The notes under the pieces: generated by a model | Database searches by the model: none | Seen by the model: only the letters and a program-made list of their open reading frames with translations | Told to the model about the DNA's origin: nothing | Assembly (NCBI GenBank): GCA_018266435.1 | Contig: JAFEAL010000005.1 | Location: 248,001-312,000, forward strand | Reading direction: 5' to 3' | DNA length: 64,000 nt | Source of the DNA: Bacteroidota bacterium | GTDB lineage: Bacteria; Bacteroidota; Bacteroidia; Cytophagales; Cyclobacteriaceae | In this document: in pieces, positions 1 to 9,303 of the stretch | Numbering within the stretch: position 1 is the stretch's first letter | How the letters are laid out: every line of letters begins with the position of its first letter | Made by a program: the position numbers and the translations under genes

Positions 1-16
1 AATCTAAGGTAAAGGC

Positions 17-592
17 CTATCCTAAGGCCTCTACTTCTTCCACTTCTTCGGGCATCATTTTTTTGAAGAGGTTTTCAATGCCCGCCTTCAGGGTGATGGT
101 GGAGGAAGGGCAACCGCTGCAGGAGCCCTGCAAGGTTACACGCACCCGCTTGTTGTCGTACGAATGAAAAGTGATGGCTCCGCCATCTTGCTCAACAGCC
201 GGCCGGATGTACTCATCTAAAATAGTTTTTATTTTTTTGACAGTTTCTGTTTCCTCTTGAATGGGGGGCACAGAAATTTTCTTATCGAGGATGAGTTTGC
301 CGGATTCTAAAAAATTTTTGATGTGGCTTTTGACTGTATCTTGAATTTCGAGCCACTCCACATCTTCTTTTTTTGTAACGGTGATGAAATTACTCATGTA
401 AAACACCCGATCTACAAAAGGATACATAAAAAGCTCCTGAGCGAGGGGCGCATCTTCAGCCTCAGCCGGGCTAGGAAAATCAAAACTCATTCCTTCTGGC
501 ACCAGCATTTCATTTACCACAAACTTTAACGAATTGGGGTTGGGGTTGCTCTCTAAGTAGAGATGGATGTTTTTGGGCGAAGCTTTTAGCAT
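17..592 (-). CDS. Nfu/NifU-like Fe-S cluster carrier protein
   Basis: The 191-residue product has an N-terminal Nfu_N-type domain (about residues 10-95) and a C-terminal NifU domain (about 115-185). The NifU domain holds the CSGC motif with Cys158 and Cys161, which in this family binds a bridging 4Fe-4S cluster for transfer to apo-enzymes. It is expected to be cytoplasmic. The ATG at 592 follows a good Bacteroidota promoter at 622-650. The gene is monocistronic and divergent from the symporter gene at 746. Length and domain order match the bacterial and mitochondrial Nfu form rather than the larger nitrogen-fixation NifU. The family call is firm; the client proteins cannot be told from sequence. 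Confidence 0.93.
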   Translation of the reverse strand: MLKASPKNIHLYLESNPNPNSLKFVVNEMLVPEGMSFDFPSPAEAEDAPLAQELFMYPFVDRVFYMSNFITVTKKEDVEWLEIQDTVKSHIKNFLESGKLILDKKISVPPIQEETETVKKIKTILDEYIRPAVEQDGGAITFHSYDNKRVRVTLQGSCSGCPSSTITLKAGIENLFKKMMPEEVEEVEALG

Positions 593-621
593 ATTTTTTT
601 GTATCGGATGAAACTCAACAA

Positions 622-650
622 CAAAAGTAGAGAAAAATGGTTCATGCCAA
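622..650 (-). promoter_or_regulatory. Bacteroidota-type promoter of the nfu gene
   Basis: On the minus strand a TTG (648-650) is followed after 18 nt by TACTTTTG (622-629), matching the -33/-7 consensus TTG...TAnnTTTG of the Bacteroidota primary sigma factor. It lies about 30 nt upstream of the nfu ATG. Confidence 0.6.
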
Positions 651-676
651 GCGGTCTCATTGATGAGCTGCTAATC

Positions 677-710
677 TTTGGCAACTTGTACAGTCTTTAT
701 GTATAATCTG
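677..710 (+). promoter_or_regulatory. Candidate promoter of the symporter gene
   Basis: TTTG at 677-680 is followed after 21 nt by TATAATCTG at 702-710. The second box departs from the usual TAnnTTTG, so this is a weak call based mainly on its position 36 nt before the GTG start. Confidence 0.3.
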
Positions 711-745
711 AGTTTAACTGTTAACTTTCACACAAATTCAATCTT

Positions 746-2101
746 GTGAAGCCTAAACAACTTTTCATTGCGATTTTTGTAGCCTCCTCATTGGCCGTCA
801 TTCTCGGAGTAGTTGATCATTACTTCAGCCCGGTTTCAGAGACAGTTCTTACGCTCACCCGGTGGTTAACGTGGCTCCTGTTTATCTACTGGGCATACCA
901 AAAAAGATCACTCACCGGCTGGATCGTGGTGAGTATGATGGTTGGCTGCGAGATAGGGTTTTCATTTCCCGGTGTGGCCATTCATTTGAATGTATTCAGC
1001 AACATTTTTTTACGGCTGATCAAAACAATTATTGCTCCATTAATTTTTTCTACACTGGTGGTGGGCATTGCCGCTCACTCTAACCTAAAGCAGGTAGGAC
1101 GAATGGGATTGAAGGCAATTATTTATTTTGAAGCGGTTACAACGCTAGCTCTTTTTATTGGGTTGGCTGCTATTAACCTGACGAAAGCAGGAGAAGGCGC
1201 AGTGATCAATATTCAGCAAGGGCAGGAACAGCGGGCTGAAAAATTATTAGCTCAAAAACAATCGCACGATGTTATACTTGATATTTTTCCTGAGAACATA
1301 GCCAAGGCTGTGGCCGATGGCCAGGTATTGCAAGTGGTGGTATTCAGCATTTTTTTTGCGGTTGCCCTGGCCCGGCTTAGCGAGCAAAAACGGAAACCGA
1401 TGCTTGAGTTTTGCGAAGGCCTTTCGGATGTGATGTTTAAGTTTACCGATATGGTGATGTACGTAGCCCCATTTGCCGTGTGCGGAGCCCTGGCCTACTC
1501 CATTGCCTCGTTTGGCTTTGATGTATTAAAAAATCTGGCACTGCTGGTAGCTACCTTGTATGCAGCGCTGGTAGTTTTTGTTCTGGTAGTGTTTGTCCCA
1601 ATTGGGCTAATCATCAAACTGAATTTTAAAAAGTTTATTGCAGCAGTAACGGAGCCGGTAACAATCGCATTTTCTACCGCTACGAGCGAATCAGCATTGC
1701 CCAAAGCCATGGAAAACCTGGAAGCAATGGGCATTCCACGCAAAGTGGTCTCTTTTGTGTTACCTACCGGTTACAGTTTTAATTTAGATGGGAGCACACT
1801 TTATCTTTCGCTCGCTTCGGTGTTTGTGGCGCAGCTGGCTGGTGTTGACCTCACCTTTGTTCAGCAAATTGAAATGGTGGTTATTCTGATGCTCACCAGC
1901 AAAGGGGTAGCCGGTGTGCGGGGTGCTACATTTTTGATTTTGGTGGCCACCGTTGACCGAATGGGCATTGACCCGCACAAGGCCTTTGTTATACTTGGAG
2001 TAGATGCTATTATGGATATGGCACGCACGGGCACCAATGTACTCGGCAATTGTTTGGCTACCGTAGTGGTAGCCAAATGGGAGGGTGAGTACAAAGATTA
2101 A
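746..2101 (+). CDS. Dicarboxylate/amino acid:cation symporter (DAACS, GltP/DctA-like)
   Basis: The 451-residue membrane protein would import C4-dicarboxylates or acidic amino acids with Na+ or H+. Landmarks of the glutamate-transporter fold are visible: the serine-rich TATSESALPKAME segment at about residue 312 (re-entrant loop 1), the YSFNLDGSTLY motif about 30 residues later, and MDMARTGTNVLGN near the C-terminus, which in the family contacts substrate and cation. The chain begins with extra hydrophobic segments before the conserved core. The start is GTG at 746; no in-frame ATG fits better. It converges with the DUF5686 gene with only 4 nt between stops. Substrate specificity (glutamate, aspartate or succinate) cannot be decided. 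Confidence 0.9.
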   Translation: MKPKQLFIAIFVASSLAVILGVVDHYFSPVSETVLTLTRWLTWLLFIYWAYQKRSLTGWIVVSMMVGCEIGFSFPGVAIHLNVFSNIFLRLIKTIIAPLIFSTLVVGIAAHSNLKQVGRMGLKAIIYFEAVTTLALFIGLAAINLTKAGEGAVINIQQGQEQRAEKLLAQKQSHDVILDIFPENIAKAVADGQVLQVVVFSIFFAVALARLSEQKRKPMLEFCEGLSDVMFKFTDMVMYVAPFAVCGALAYSIASFGFDVLKNLALLVATLYAALVVFVLVVFVPIGLIIKLNFKKFIAAVTEPVTIAFSTATSESALPKAMENLEAMGIPRKVVSFVLPTGYSFNLDGSTLYLSLASVFVAQLAGVDLTFVQQIEMVVILMLTSKGVAGVRGATFLILVATVDRMGIDPHKAFVILGVDAIMDMARTGTNVLGNCLATVVVAKWEGEYKD

Positions 2102-2105
2102 TCAC

Positions 2106-4598
2106 CTATAACTTGAATTGCACGGAAAGCAGTATTCCAAACTTGCGTACATTTTTATTGTCCAGATAGGTGAGGCGATGCACAAAGTCAATGCGTAGCA
2201 ACTTAAAAATATTTTCCACGCCATAGCCCAATTCAAGATAAGGTTTTCCGTTTGTAAAGTATCCGGTTTTTAGTGCAGGTTCACCATTTGGGGTAAGTTC
2301 AGAGATCATCTGCCGATTGGCCTGGCGCATGGATCCGTAAATGACATTGGCTGTACCCACCAGGCGCCATTTCAGCCGGCTCATCAAGGGAATCCGGTTA
2401 AAAATCAGGCCCTCAAAATATTGCCGGTAGTGCATAGATACTGAGCAGTCGCTGGCAAACTCTCCGTAGTTCATCAAATTAAAAGTAAAAGGAGTATAGG
2501 TAGGCGTGCGGTTTCCCAAATGTACTGTGAGGAGGGGATAAGGAAGTTGGTTAAAAATGTATTCGCTATTTATTGTAATAAATGCATTTCCCAATAGCCC
2601 CATGTTCAGCCGTTGATCAATGTTGAGCATGAGTTTGTCATAATTAAAATTACTGCCTGCTACTCCTTTGACACCCCGCGTGTAGCGCAAGGTGATGGCG
2701 GGCTTTTTGCCAATGCCCAAACTGAGGCGTTCGTTTCCGTTTTGAAAAAAAGTTTCAGACATGGCATAGCGTGCCTCAAAAAAAACTTCAGCATTTATAA
2801 ACTGATTACGCACGGATGAAGTAGTGTCAGAAGGATTGGATGGAAAACCAAACCGGTAAGTAGGATCAAACGACCAATGGTGCACGGCAACGCGGCCAGT
2901 AAATCCGCGTACAAATTCACGTTTGGCATAGGCAAACACTTCATCGTAATAATAAGCTCTGACAAACCGGCCCCAGCGGGCAGCTGCTAAAAATAATGGA
3001 TTGTTAGAAACAACTTCCGGGTCTAACCCCAAGCGTGTAATGTCATGCGTGTAGCGCACACCAGTAGTAGTCCAGTGGTGCCGAGACAGGGTTCTTCTCA
3101 TGCCTAGTGAATATTTTAGGCGGTCATCGCCAAAGCCATAGGCCACCATGCCATGGTAAGTCATTTTTTTGCTGAAGCTGTAGTTTGTTCTGAAACCCAT
3201 TTGGGTGCGAATACCCTCCACCCCGTTGTGGGCAATGCTGCTGATATATGGCCCCACTTCTACTTGATTTAAATTGTAATAGCCCTGCACCAGTATTTTA
3301 AATATATCCACGTAGGTTTTAACAATTGGTATGCTCTTGACAGTGTCAATCATCCGATAGACATTTTTTTCGGTACGTGTCAGCGGTTCATGCCGGAGCG
3401 AATCCCAAAATTTATCGTCTTGGTGTGAGTTGGCTGATTCTTCTACCTGCACCCGCTTGTTGTAAAATGAAGAAGGGTGGGGCTGGTCAGTAACAATGTT
3501 TTTGTTGCTTGAGTAAAATTTTGCCAGCATACCTGCCGAGTTTTTAGAGAGCGGGCTGACATTGAACAAGACCCGGTTTTTTTTTGGCATCCAGGGGCCT
3601 GAAGGTGTGGGCATCAATTCTTGTTGAATTTGTATTTTATTAATGAAATTGATGTTGGCGCGCTTGTCTGTGCTTGCCTCAATCTGTCGCAAGGCAAATT
3701 CTTTTTTGGTGATCCACATTCGCCCGGTAAAGGCCAACTCAGCCGGGCTCTTGGGGAAGAAATCTATCCGGTAGCAATAGTCATCGCCTATGTACAGGCT
3801 GTCCATCAGGTCATACTCATAGTAGAGCCGCCCTCCCTCAGCAATGGGTGACTCAAAGTGTTTGCCAAGTATTGGTAGCCGGTTTTGATAGAAATTATAT
3901 TCCTGAAAAGAAGACCCTACCAGTTGGTTGACTGACCCTCCGTCATTTAAACCGATGCCGTTGATCCGGGTGTTGAGAATGTCTTCGGTTTTTAGAAGCG
4001 GGTTGGTACGGTAGTATAATCTAGAGTAGCTTTCTGTAATAGACAACGGCAGGATGGGCTTGCCGTCTTCGCCCACCACCCGATCGATACTGTCTAAAAC
4101 CTGCGCTATTTTTTTCATCACTTTTTTCTGACGTAATTTTTCAGAAATCTGGTTGACGTCAATTTCAATTTTAGTGTACACGTCACACTCATAGGCCGAC
4201 AAAGTACGTTTGTCGTGAAGCTCTTTGTTTTTTATAACCTGACGCAATATTTTGTAGGCCGGATTTTCTCCCGATTTTACTACCAGTTCTTTCAGGTTGG
4301 TGATTGCTTCATCCAATTGAAAATTGATTAACTGCTGACCGGGCTTTACGGGTTTGATTCGCGGGTTATAACCCACCGATGTAACCAGGATTGAATCTAC
4401 CGGTACATTGGAGCGCAACAAAAAATTGCCTTCAAAATCGGTAGTCACTCCAAGAGTTGTGTTTTTAAACATTACGCTGGCAAACGGGATGGCTTCCCCC
4501 GAAATGGCATCGGTAACTTTCCCTTTTACCTCAGTGCCTTGGCTGAAAAGCAAAGCAGGAGTGAACCAAAATAAAATCAGCAGGGGATGGGTACGCAT
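2106..4598 (-). CDS. DUF5686 / carboxypeptidase-regulatory-like outer-membrane protein
   Basis: The product is about 830 residues from the preferred ATG at 4598, which gives a clean signal peptide (MRTHPLLILFWF...FSQG); an upstream in-frame ATG at 4628 would add ten residues. After the signal comes a CarboxypepD_reg-like beta-sandwich (about residues 22-100, KGKVTDAISGEAIPFASV). The long remainder matches DUF5686, ending in a beta-rich barrel with a C-terminal ...SVQFKL typical of outer-membrane insertion. DUF5686 proteins are widespread in Bacteroidota and of unknown precise function. The gene lies downstream of mnmA in the same direction with a 260-nt gap, so it is probably transcribed separately. 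Confidence 0.85.
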   Translation of the reverse strand: MRTHPLLILFWFTPALLFSQGTEVKGKVTDAISGEAIPFASVMFKNTTLGVTTDFEGNFLLRSNVPVDSILVTSVGYNPRIKPVKPGQQLINFQLDEAITNLKELVVKSGENPAYKILRQVIKNKELHDKRTLSAYECDVYTKIEIDVNQISEKLRQKKVMKKIAQVLDSIDRVVGEDGKPILPLSITESYSRLYYRTNPLLKTEDILNTRINGIGLNDGGSVNQLVGSSFQEYNFYQNRLPILGKHFESPIAEGGRLYYEYDLMDSLYIGDDYCYRIDFFPKSPAELAFTGRMWITKKEFALRQIEASTDKRANINFINKIQIQQELMPTPSGPWMPKKNRVLFNVSPLSKNSAGMLAKFYSSNKNIVTDQPHPSSFYNKRVQVEESANSHQDDKFWDSLRHEPLTRTEKNVYRMIDTVKSIPIVKTYVDIFKILVQGYYNLNQVEVGPYISSIAHNGVEGIRTQMGFRTNYSFSKKMTYHGMVAYGFGDDRLKYSLGMRRTLSRHHWTTTGVRYTHDITRLGLDPEVVSNNPLFLAAARWGRFVRAYYYDEVFAYAKREFVRGFTGRVAVHHWSFDPTYRFGFPSNPSDTTSSVRNQFINAEVFFEARYAMSETFFQNGNERLSLGIGKKPAITLRYTRGVKGVAGSNFNYDKLMLNIDQRLNMGLLGNAFITINSEYIFNQLPYPLLTVHLGNRTPTYTPFTFNLMNYGEFASDCSVSMHYRQYFEGLIFNRIPLMSRLKWRLVGTANVIYGSMRQANRQMISELTPNGEPALKTGYFTNGKPYLELGYGVENIFKLLRIDFVHRLTYLDNKNVRKFGILLSVQFKL

Positions 4599-4801
4599 TG
4601 ATTTGCCAGGGTGCATCAGGTAACTCACTCATTCAAATTACATCGTGTAAATGAAAACTGTAATTAACAAAGGTAACTGACGGAAGTAGATGGGCAAGAT
4701 TCTTAAGAAGCCTTCTCAAAAAAATATTTTGCTTAAACCATACAACCAACGATAGCCAGCATGTGTCGCAGGATCTGATTTTTCTATCAATACCCACTTT
4801 C

Positions 4802-4822
4802 TTCATTTTTTAAGAAAATGAA
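4802..4822 (-). terminator. Weak AT-rich hairpin downstream of mnmA
   Basis: TTCATTTT (4802-4809) pairs with AAAATGAA (4815-4822) over a 5-nt loop, 40 nt past the mnmA stop. The stem has almost no G-C pairs, so its terminator role is doubtful. Confidence 0.25.
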
Positions 4823-4861
4823 TTTAGAGGGTTATGTTCAGAGGGGGGTGGAATAAAAAAA

Positions 4862-6037
4862 TCAATGGATTACCCCTGAGCCGATCAGTTCTTCATCATC
4901 ATACCAGGCTGCAAACTGACCAGGCGTAATGCCTCGTTGAGGCTTATCAAAAATAATGTATAGCCCATTATCTTTTTGGTGGAGTGTACATTTTTCAAGT
5001 GGCTGACGATAGCGTATGCGAGCGGAGTATTTTTTAGATTCGCCTGCCGGCAAACTCAGATCAGGCCGTACCCAATGCACATCGGCTGAAGGGATAAACA
5101 ATCCTTTCCGGTAAAGCCCGGGATGGTCTTCGCCTAAACCTGTATAAATAATGTTTCTCACGGTATCGGTACCAATCACAAACAAGGGCTTTTCAAAACC
5201 TCCGAGGTTCAGCCCTCTGCGTTGGCCAATTGTATAGAAGTGTGCGCCATTGTGCTCACCCACCACCTCACCGCAGTCAGGCCCATAATGATAAGGCAAT
5301 GTTTGCCGGACGAGATCACCCGCCTCAACTCCGTTTTTAAAAATGGGAGAATAGGCGGGCACTTCAATCACTTTTCCTTTTTTGGATTCAAGACGTTGTT
5401 GCAAAAAATCAGGAAGGTGTACTTTGCCGATAAAGCACAATCCCTGCGAATCTTTTTTCTCAGCAGTAGCCAGCCCGGCTTTTTTTGCAAGAGCTCTCAC
5501 TTGGGGTTTTAGCAATTCACCTACCGGGAACAATGCTTTTGAAAGTTGGTACTGAGTCAACTGACACAAAAAATAACTCTGGTCTTTGTTGGGGTCTTTG
5601 CCGGCCAGCAGGCGATAGATTTTTTTTCCATCAATTTCAGTTTCTGCTTTTCGGGCATAGTGGCCGGTAGCAACATAGTCAGCACCGAGTTTGAGTGCTG
5701 CATTCAGAAAAATATCAAATTTGATTTCGCGGTTGCAAAGCACATCAGGATTGGGCGTGCGGCCGGCCTGGTATTCGGCAAACATATAATCCACAATCCG
5801 CTCTTTGTATTCTTTGCTCAGGTCAATGGTTTGAAAAGGTATGCCAAGGTGTTGTGCCACAATCATGGCATCGTTGCTGTCGTCCAGCCAGGGGCATTCG
5901 TTGCTGATAGTAACCGTATCATCGTGCCAGTTTTTCATAAACAGGCCGATCACCTCGTAGCCTTGCTCTTTTAGCAGGTAAGCTGCTACGCTGGAATCAA
6001 CCCCGCCTGATAAACCAACTACTGCACGTTTTTTCAT
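4862..6037 (-). CDS. mnmA: tRNA 2-thiouridylase MnmA
   Basis: MnmA inserts sulfur at position 2 of wobble uridine-34 in Lys, Glu and Gln tRNAs, using ATP to adenylate the base. The 391-residue protein shows the PP-loop GLSGGVDSS at residues 8-16, catalytic Cys101 in the [12 protein letters not shown] motif and the persulfide partner Cys201 in GLCFIGK. ATGHYAR (about 124-130) is a further signature. The C-terminal barrel ends in the usual PGQFAAWY motif. The start ATG overlaps the stop of the upstream TlpA-like gene by 4 nt, so the two are translationally coupled. Length is slightly above the family average but no domain is missing. Confidence 0.97.
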   Translation of the reverse strand: MKKRAVVGLSGGVDSSVAAYLLKEQGYEVIGLFMKNWHDDTVTISNECPWLDDSNDAMIVAQHLGIPFQTIDLSKEYKERIVDYMFAEYQAGRTPNPDVLCNREIKFDIFLNAALKLGADYVATGHYARKAETEIDGKKIYRLLAGKDPNKDQSYFLCQLTQYQLSKALFPVGELLKPQVRALAKKAGLATAEKKDSQGLCFIGKVHLPDFLQQRLESKKGKVIEVPAYSPIFKNGVEAGDLVRQTLPYHYGPDCGEVVGEHNGAHFYTIGQRRGLNLGGFEKPLFVIGTDTVRNIIYTGLGEDHPGLYRKGLFIPSADVHWVRPDLSLPAGESKKYSARIRYRQPLEKCTLHQKDNGLYIIFDKPQRGITPGQFAAWYDDEELIGSGVIH

Positions 6038-7251
6038 TGAGTTCCTTTTTGGGCCAGTAATTCATTGATGATTTGATTAAACCGCTCTTTGTACTGCTCA
6101 AAATATATTCCGGTACCGGGGCCTTCAAATCCGGTGTGGATGTTTTTCACTTTTCCGTCTTTGCCGATGATGATGGTGGTGGGGAAGCCCATTATTTTGT
6201 TCAGCATTGGCAAAGTTTGTGAGGCCTTTTCGGTATTGTCTGTTCCGGCAATGACCAGGTCATACGTTACTTTCAGTTTTTCTTTCATTTTTTTCACGCG
6301 CTCGCTGGCGTAGGCAAAATCTTCTTTCCGTTCGTAAGCCAGGCCGATAATTTCTACTCCACGTTTGCGGTTGGTATTATACCAGGGCACCAGAAAATTG
6401 GTTTCATCTATACAGTTAGGGCACCACGTACCCAGTATTTGCAAGATCACTACTTTGTTCTTGTATTTGTCATCAGCAGGGCTGATCAGCTTGTGATTGA
6501 GATCAGGAAAGTGAAAATCAATTTTATCGTACCCGGGTTTGAGATAGGTGAGTGACTCGGCATCTGGCATTTTGGCTTGTTCACTTCTTATTCCTTTAAA
6601 TGTTTCGTGGGTGAGTTTGCCTGCGTAATAATCGCCCTTTAGCGAGTCACCTTTTTTTGAAGCGATGAAAACATAAGCGTGGTTGCCATCAAAGGAACTG
6701 AGCATGAGGGTGCCATCCACTACGTTTCCTTCAAGGTAGCGGTAGTCTCCGGTGGGTGTGAGGAAACTTCCGGTTAGGTGATTGCCGGTTTGTTGAAACA
6801 GCCCCACCGAAGGAATTTTTTTGCCTCGCGCATTGGTAAACTCAATCTGGTATTTTCCGCTGTAGTCGGTTTGCTTCTCGGTTGAGTTTTTTACGAAGCG
6901 ATAGTTTTCTCCGTGAGTAGCCCGAAAAGGCTGATTGGCCTGGGGTGCATAATTTTTTACAAACGTACCTGTAAGTTGGTTGTCGTTAATCTTAGCCCGG
7001 AGCTCAGCATCGAAAATATGAAGCACCATTTTTACGGAGTCGCCAAAAACTGAAACTTCATCGAGCTCTATTTTTTCGGCCCCGTTTTTCAGATAGACTA
7101 ACAATCGGGAGTCTTTTTTTACCACATCAAAAGTGAAGGGCAACTCGTGACCTTGGCAATCAATTACTCCGCGCCAGGTGCCCACCTTTAAATCAACGGC
7201 CTGTGTTTGAAAGAAAACGGATACAATAAATAATAAGACTAAGATTCGCAT
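6034..7251 (-). CDS. TlpA-like thioredoxin-fold lipoprotein/periplasmic oxidoreductase
   Basis: The first part (about residues 20-225) is a beta-rich region seen in Bacteroidota TlpA relatives. The C-terminal AhpC/TSA-Redoxin domain carries the redox motif WCPNC with Cys277 and Cys280. Such proteins reduce or exchange disulfides outside the cytoplasm. The start chosen is the ATG at 7251, which begins directly with a signal peptide ([18 protein letters not shown]). The longer ORF start at 7284 would overlap the divergent gene at 7279 and put a polar extension before the signal. It is upstream of mnmA with a 4-nt ATGA overlap. Confidence 0.85.
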   Translation of the reverse strand: MRILVLLFIVSVFFQTQAVDLKVGTWRGVIDCQGHELPFTFDVVKKDSRLLVYLKNGAEKIELDEVSVFGDSVKMVLHIFDAELRAKINDNQLTGTFVKNYAPQANQPFRATHGENYRFVKNSTEKQTDYSGKYQIEFTNARGKKIPSVGLFQQTGNHLTGSFLTPTGDYRYLEGNVVDGTLMLSSFDGNHAYVFIASKKGDSLKGDYYAGKLTHETFKGIRSEQAKMPDAESLTYLKPGYDKIDFHFPDLNHKLISPADDKYKNKVVILQILGTWCPNCIDETNFLVPWYNTNRKRGVEIIGLAYERKEDFAYASERVKKMKEKLKVTYDLVIAGTDNTEKASQTLPMLNKIMGFPTTIIIGKDGKVKNIHTGFEGPGTGIYFEQYKERFNQIINELLAQKGTQ

Positions 7252-7278
7252 TACTTTAGAGTTTGAAATGTTACAACG

Positions 7279-8403
7279 ATGCAAAATAAAGAAATGTTCA
7301 CAGGACTTCGCGTATTGGAGTTGGCTTCAGTTTTAGCCGGCCCCAGCGTGGGGCAGTTTTTTGCCGAACTGGGTGCCGAGGTAATCAAGGTCGAAAACCC
7401 CAAAACCGGGGGTGATGTAACCCGAAGTTGGAAAACACCTGGTGAGTTAACCGATGATCGATCAGCTTATTTCTGCTCCTGCAACTGGGGAAAAAAATCC
7501 GCAGCTCTTGATTTGACTAAAAAAGAAGGTATTGAGGTTGTTAAAAAATTGTCAATGCATGTTGACCTGATTATTGCCAACTACAAACCGGGCGATGCAG
7601 AAAAACTAGGTGTAGACTATGAATCATTGAGAAAATTAAATCCTAAAATTATTTATGGGCAGATTACCGGCTACGGATCAGACGATGACCGTGTGGGTTA
7701 TGATGCGGTGATTCAGGCAGAGTCGGGCTTCATGGACATGAATGGAGAAAAAGAAGGGCCCCCTACCAAAATGCCGGTTGCGTTAGTTGATGTATTGGCT
7801 GCCCACCATTTGAAAGAAGGATTATTGTTGGCCATACTGAAGCGCGAGCGAACGGGAGAAGGTTCGCACGTGGAGGTGAGTTTGATTCAGGCGGCCATTG
7901 CATCGCTGGCTAACCAGGCCACCAATTGGTTAGTGGGTAAAAAAATTCCGCATAGGCAAGGGTCGGCACACCCCAACATTGCACCCTATGGTGATTCGTT
8001 TCAGACAAAAGACGGCAAACGGATTTTGTTAGCGGTGGGCAGCGACAAACAGTTTGACGAACTGATGAAAATACTGGCCGCAGATGCGGACACACGTTTT
8101 TTGTCCAATCAAAAAAGAGTGTCTTACCGAAAAGAATTGAATCAACTTCTTGTTTCTAAAATCAGTGTATGGCAAGCAAGCGAACTGATGGAGCAACTGC
8201 GTCAAAAGAAAATCCCTGCCGGGTATATTCATAACCTGAAAGATGTTATTGACTTGCCGCAGGCAAGACAAATTTTATTGGAAGGAAATGAAATAACGGG
8301 AGTACGGAGTTTTGTTGCAAAGGTAGCCGGACGTTCTGCGGTCCGGCTCACGCCTCCGCCTCATTTAGGTGAGCACACCGATGAGGTGCTACGCATGGTA
8401 TAA
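7279..8403 (+). CDS. CaiB/BaiF family CoA transferase
   Basis: The 374-residue protein belongs to the class III CoA-transferases (formyl-CoA transferase, L-carnitine CoA-transferase, alpha-methylacyl-CoA racemase). The start (GLRVLELASVLAGPSVGQFFAELGAEVIKVE) is the family's N-terminal signature. Asp171, in the MPVALVDVLAA context, corresponds to the aspartate that forms the acyl-CoA anhydride intermediate. The C-terminal lobe contains SVWQASELMEQL and GVRSF, which close the interlocked dimer. It is divergently arranged from the TlpA-like gene with a 27-nt gap. No acyl-CoA partner gene lies nearby, so the substrate is unknown. Confidence 0.9.
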   Translation: MQNKEMFTGLRVLELASVLAGPSVGQFFAELGAEVIKVENPKTGGDVTRSWKTPGELTDDRSAYFCSCNWGKKSAALDLTKKEGIEVVKKLSMHVDLIIANYKPGDAEKLGVDYESLRKLNPKIIYGQITGYGSDDDRVGYDAVIQAESGFMDMNGEKEGPPTKMPVALVDVLAAHHLKEGLLLAILKRERTGEGSHVEVSLIQAAIASLANQATNWLVGKKIPHRQGSAHPNIAPYGDSFQTKDGKRILLAVGSDKQFDELMKILAADADTRFLSNQKRVSYRKELNQLLVSKISVWQASELMEQLRQKKIPAGYIHNLKDVIDLPQARQILLEGNEITGVRSFVAKVAGRSAVRLTPPPHLGEHTDEVLRMV

Positions 8404-8480
8404 CCGTGCTGTTTTTTGCCTGCATCCTGCTAAAGTTGAAATCTTACAAGTCAAATCCAAAATATTATAATGACCGTGTT

Positions 8481-8500
8481 TGTAGCGCCTGCTACATTTG
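8481..8500 (+). promoter_or_regulatory. Candidate metal-responsive operator overlapping the -7 box of the copper operon
   Basis: TGTAGC-GCCT-GCTACA (8481-8496) is a perfect 6-bp inverted repeat. It overlaps the TACATTTG -7 element at 8493-8500, 24 nt before the HMA gene. A repressor bound here would block the promoter. No regulator gene is encoded nearby, so the binding protein is unknown. Confidence 0.45.
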
Positions 8501-8523
8501 TGCATTAATTAAACAATACCAAA

Positions 8524-8739
8524 ATGGAAACGACAAAATTCAAAACAAATATTAATTGCTCAGGCTGCATAGCCAGGGCAACGGATGCACTCAATAACGC
8601 TGCCGGAAAGGACAACTGGACGGTGGACACCAACAACCCTAACAAAATTTTAACAATAAATAATGCGGGCACCAAAGCCGAAGTGGTAAGGGCTGTGCAA
8701 AATCTTGGTTTTAAAATAGAGGAAATCACGGCTTCATAG
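8524..8739 (+). CDS. Small heavy-metal-associated (HMA) domain protein, CopZ-like
   Basis: The 71-residue protein is a single ferredoxin-like HMA domain. The metal-binding NCSGC motif gives Cys12 and Cys15; family members bind Cu(I) or other soft metals through this pair and hand it to a transporter. The usual Met/Thr before the motif (MxCxxC) is replaced by Ile-Asn. There is no signal peptide, so it acts in the cytoplasm. It is the first gene of the metal-resistance island and sits directly behind the operator/promoter at 8481-8500. Confidence 0.85.
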   Translation: METTKFKTNINCSGCIARATDALNNAAGKDNWTVDTNNPNKILTINNAGTKAEVVRAVQNLGFKIEEITAS

Positions 8740-8780
8740 TGTTTTGTTAAATACCGACAACCCGTTTTTGCAGATTTGCG

Positions 8781-8788
8781 TATATTTG
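8781..8788 (+). promoter_or_regulatory. Possible internal -7 promoter element
   Basis: TATATTTG at 8781-8788 matches TAnnTTTG and lies 6 nt before the ATG at 8795. No well-spaced -33 TTG is present. Confidence 0.25.
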
Positions 8789-8794
8789 CCTTGC

Positions 8795-9202
8795 ATGAAA
8801 ATTTTCAGAATTATTAGTTGCTATGCATTGTCACTGCTCGTACTGTTTTCAAGCAGTTACGTGGTGGTGGGTATTCATGTTTGCCGGGACCGGGTTCAGG
8901 AAGTTTCTCTTTTTTCAAAAACCAATGGATGTGCCATGGAGCAACAAACTCCTCCTTGTCACCGCGAGCTAGCAAAGGCCTGCTGCGAAAACAAAGTCAT
9001 TATTCACGATGGCCAGAGTTACAATGCCCCCGCGGCCAAACTCTCACTTGCCGATGCTCCCTTTGTTCAGCTTGCTCAGCCATCTGTATTTGTTTCTGTT
9101 ATCGTACCCTCCACGGGTTTTTTTACTCCTCAACATTTCAACTACGACCCTCCTTTGCCAGAGGCAGACCGAACTGTTTCGTACCGGGTCTTTATCATTT
9201 GA
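8795..9202 (+). CDS. Cys-rich secreted protein, HYC_CC_PP-like family
   Basis: The protein has 135 residues from the ATG at 8795, which gives a clean hydrophobic signal (MKIFRIISCYALSLLVLFSSS). The track of the mature region is H28-V-C30, Cys46, Cys55, Cys63-Cys64 and a YDPPLPEADR segment near the end. This spacing fits the small Bacteroidota family that databases call HYC_CC_PP, found beside CusA-type pumps; I recall the name from genome annotation and cannot confirm it here. The Cys/His content and its position between an HMA protein and a copper-type pump suggest periplasmic metal binding. Its molecular role is not known. Confidence 0.7.
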   Translation: MKIFRIISCYALSLLVLFSSSYVVVGIHVCRDRVQEVSLFSKTNGCAMEQQTPPCHRELAKACCENKVIIHDGQSYNAPAAKLSLADAPFVQLAQPSVFVSVIVPSTGFFTPQHFNYDPPLPEADRTVSYRVFII

Positions 9203-9303
9203 TTGTTTCCTCTCTGAAAGAAAGAGTTTCTAACTCTTCGTATTGCTGCTTGTCTTAGCGGTAATTTTTTCTATACCAGTTATTTATATTTTTTTATTTC
9301 AAG

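Noticed and set aside
2101-2106. Possible terminator between the symporter and DUF5686 genes
   Set aside because: Only 4 nt separate the convergent stops and no hairpin is visible in the overlap.
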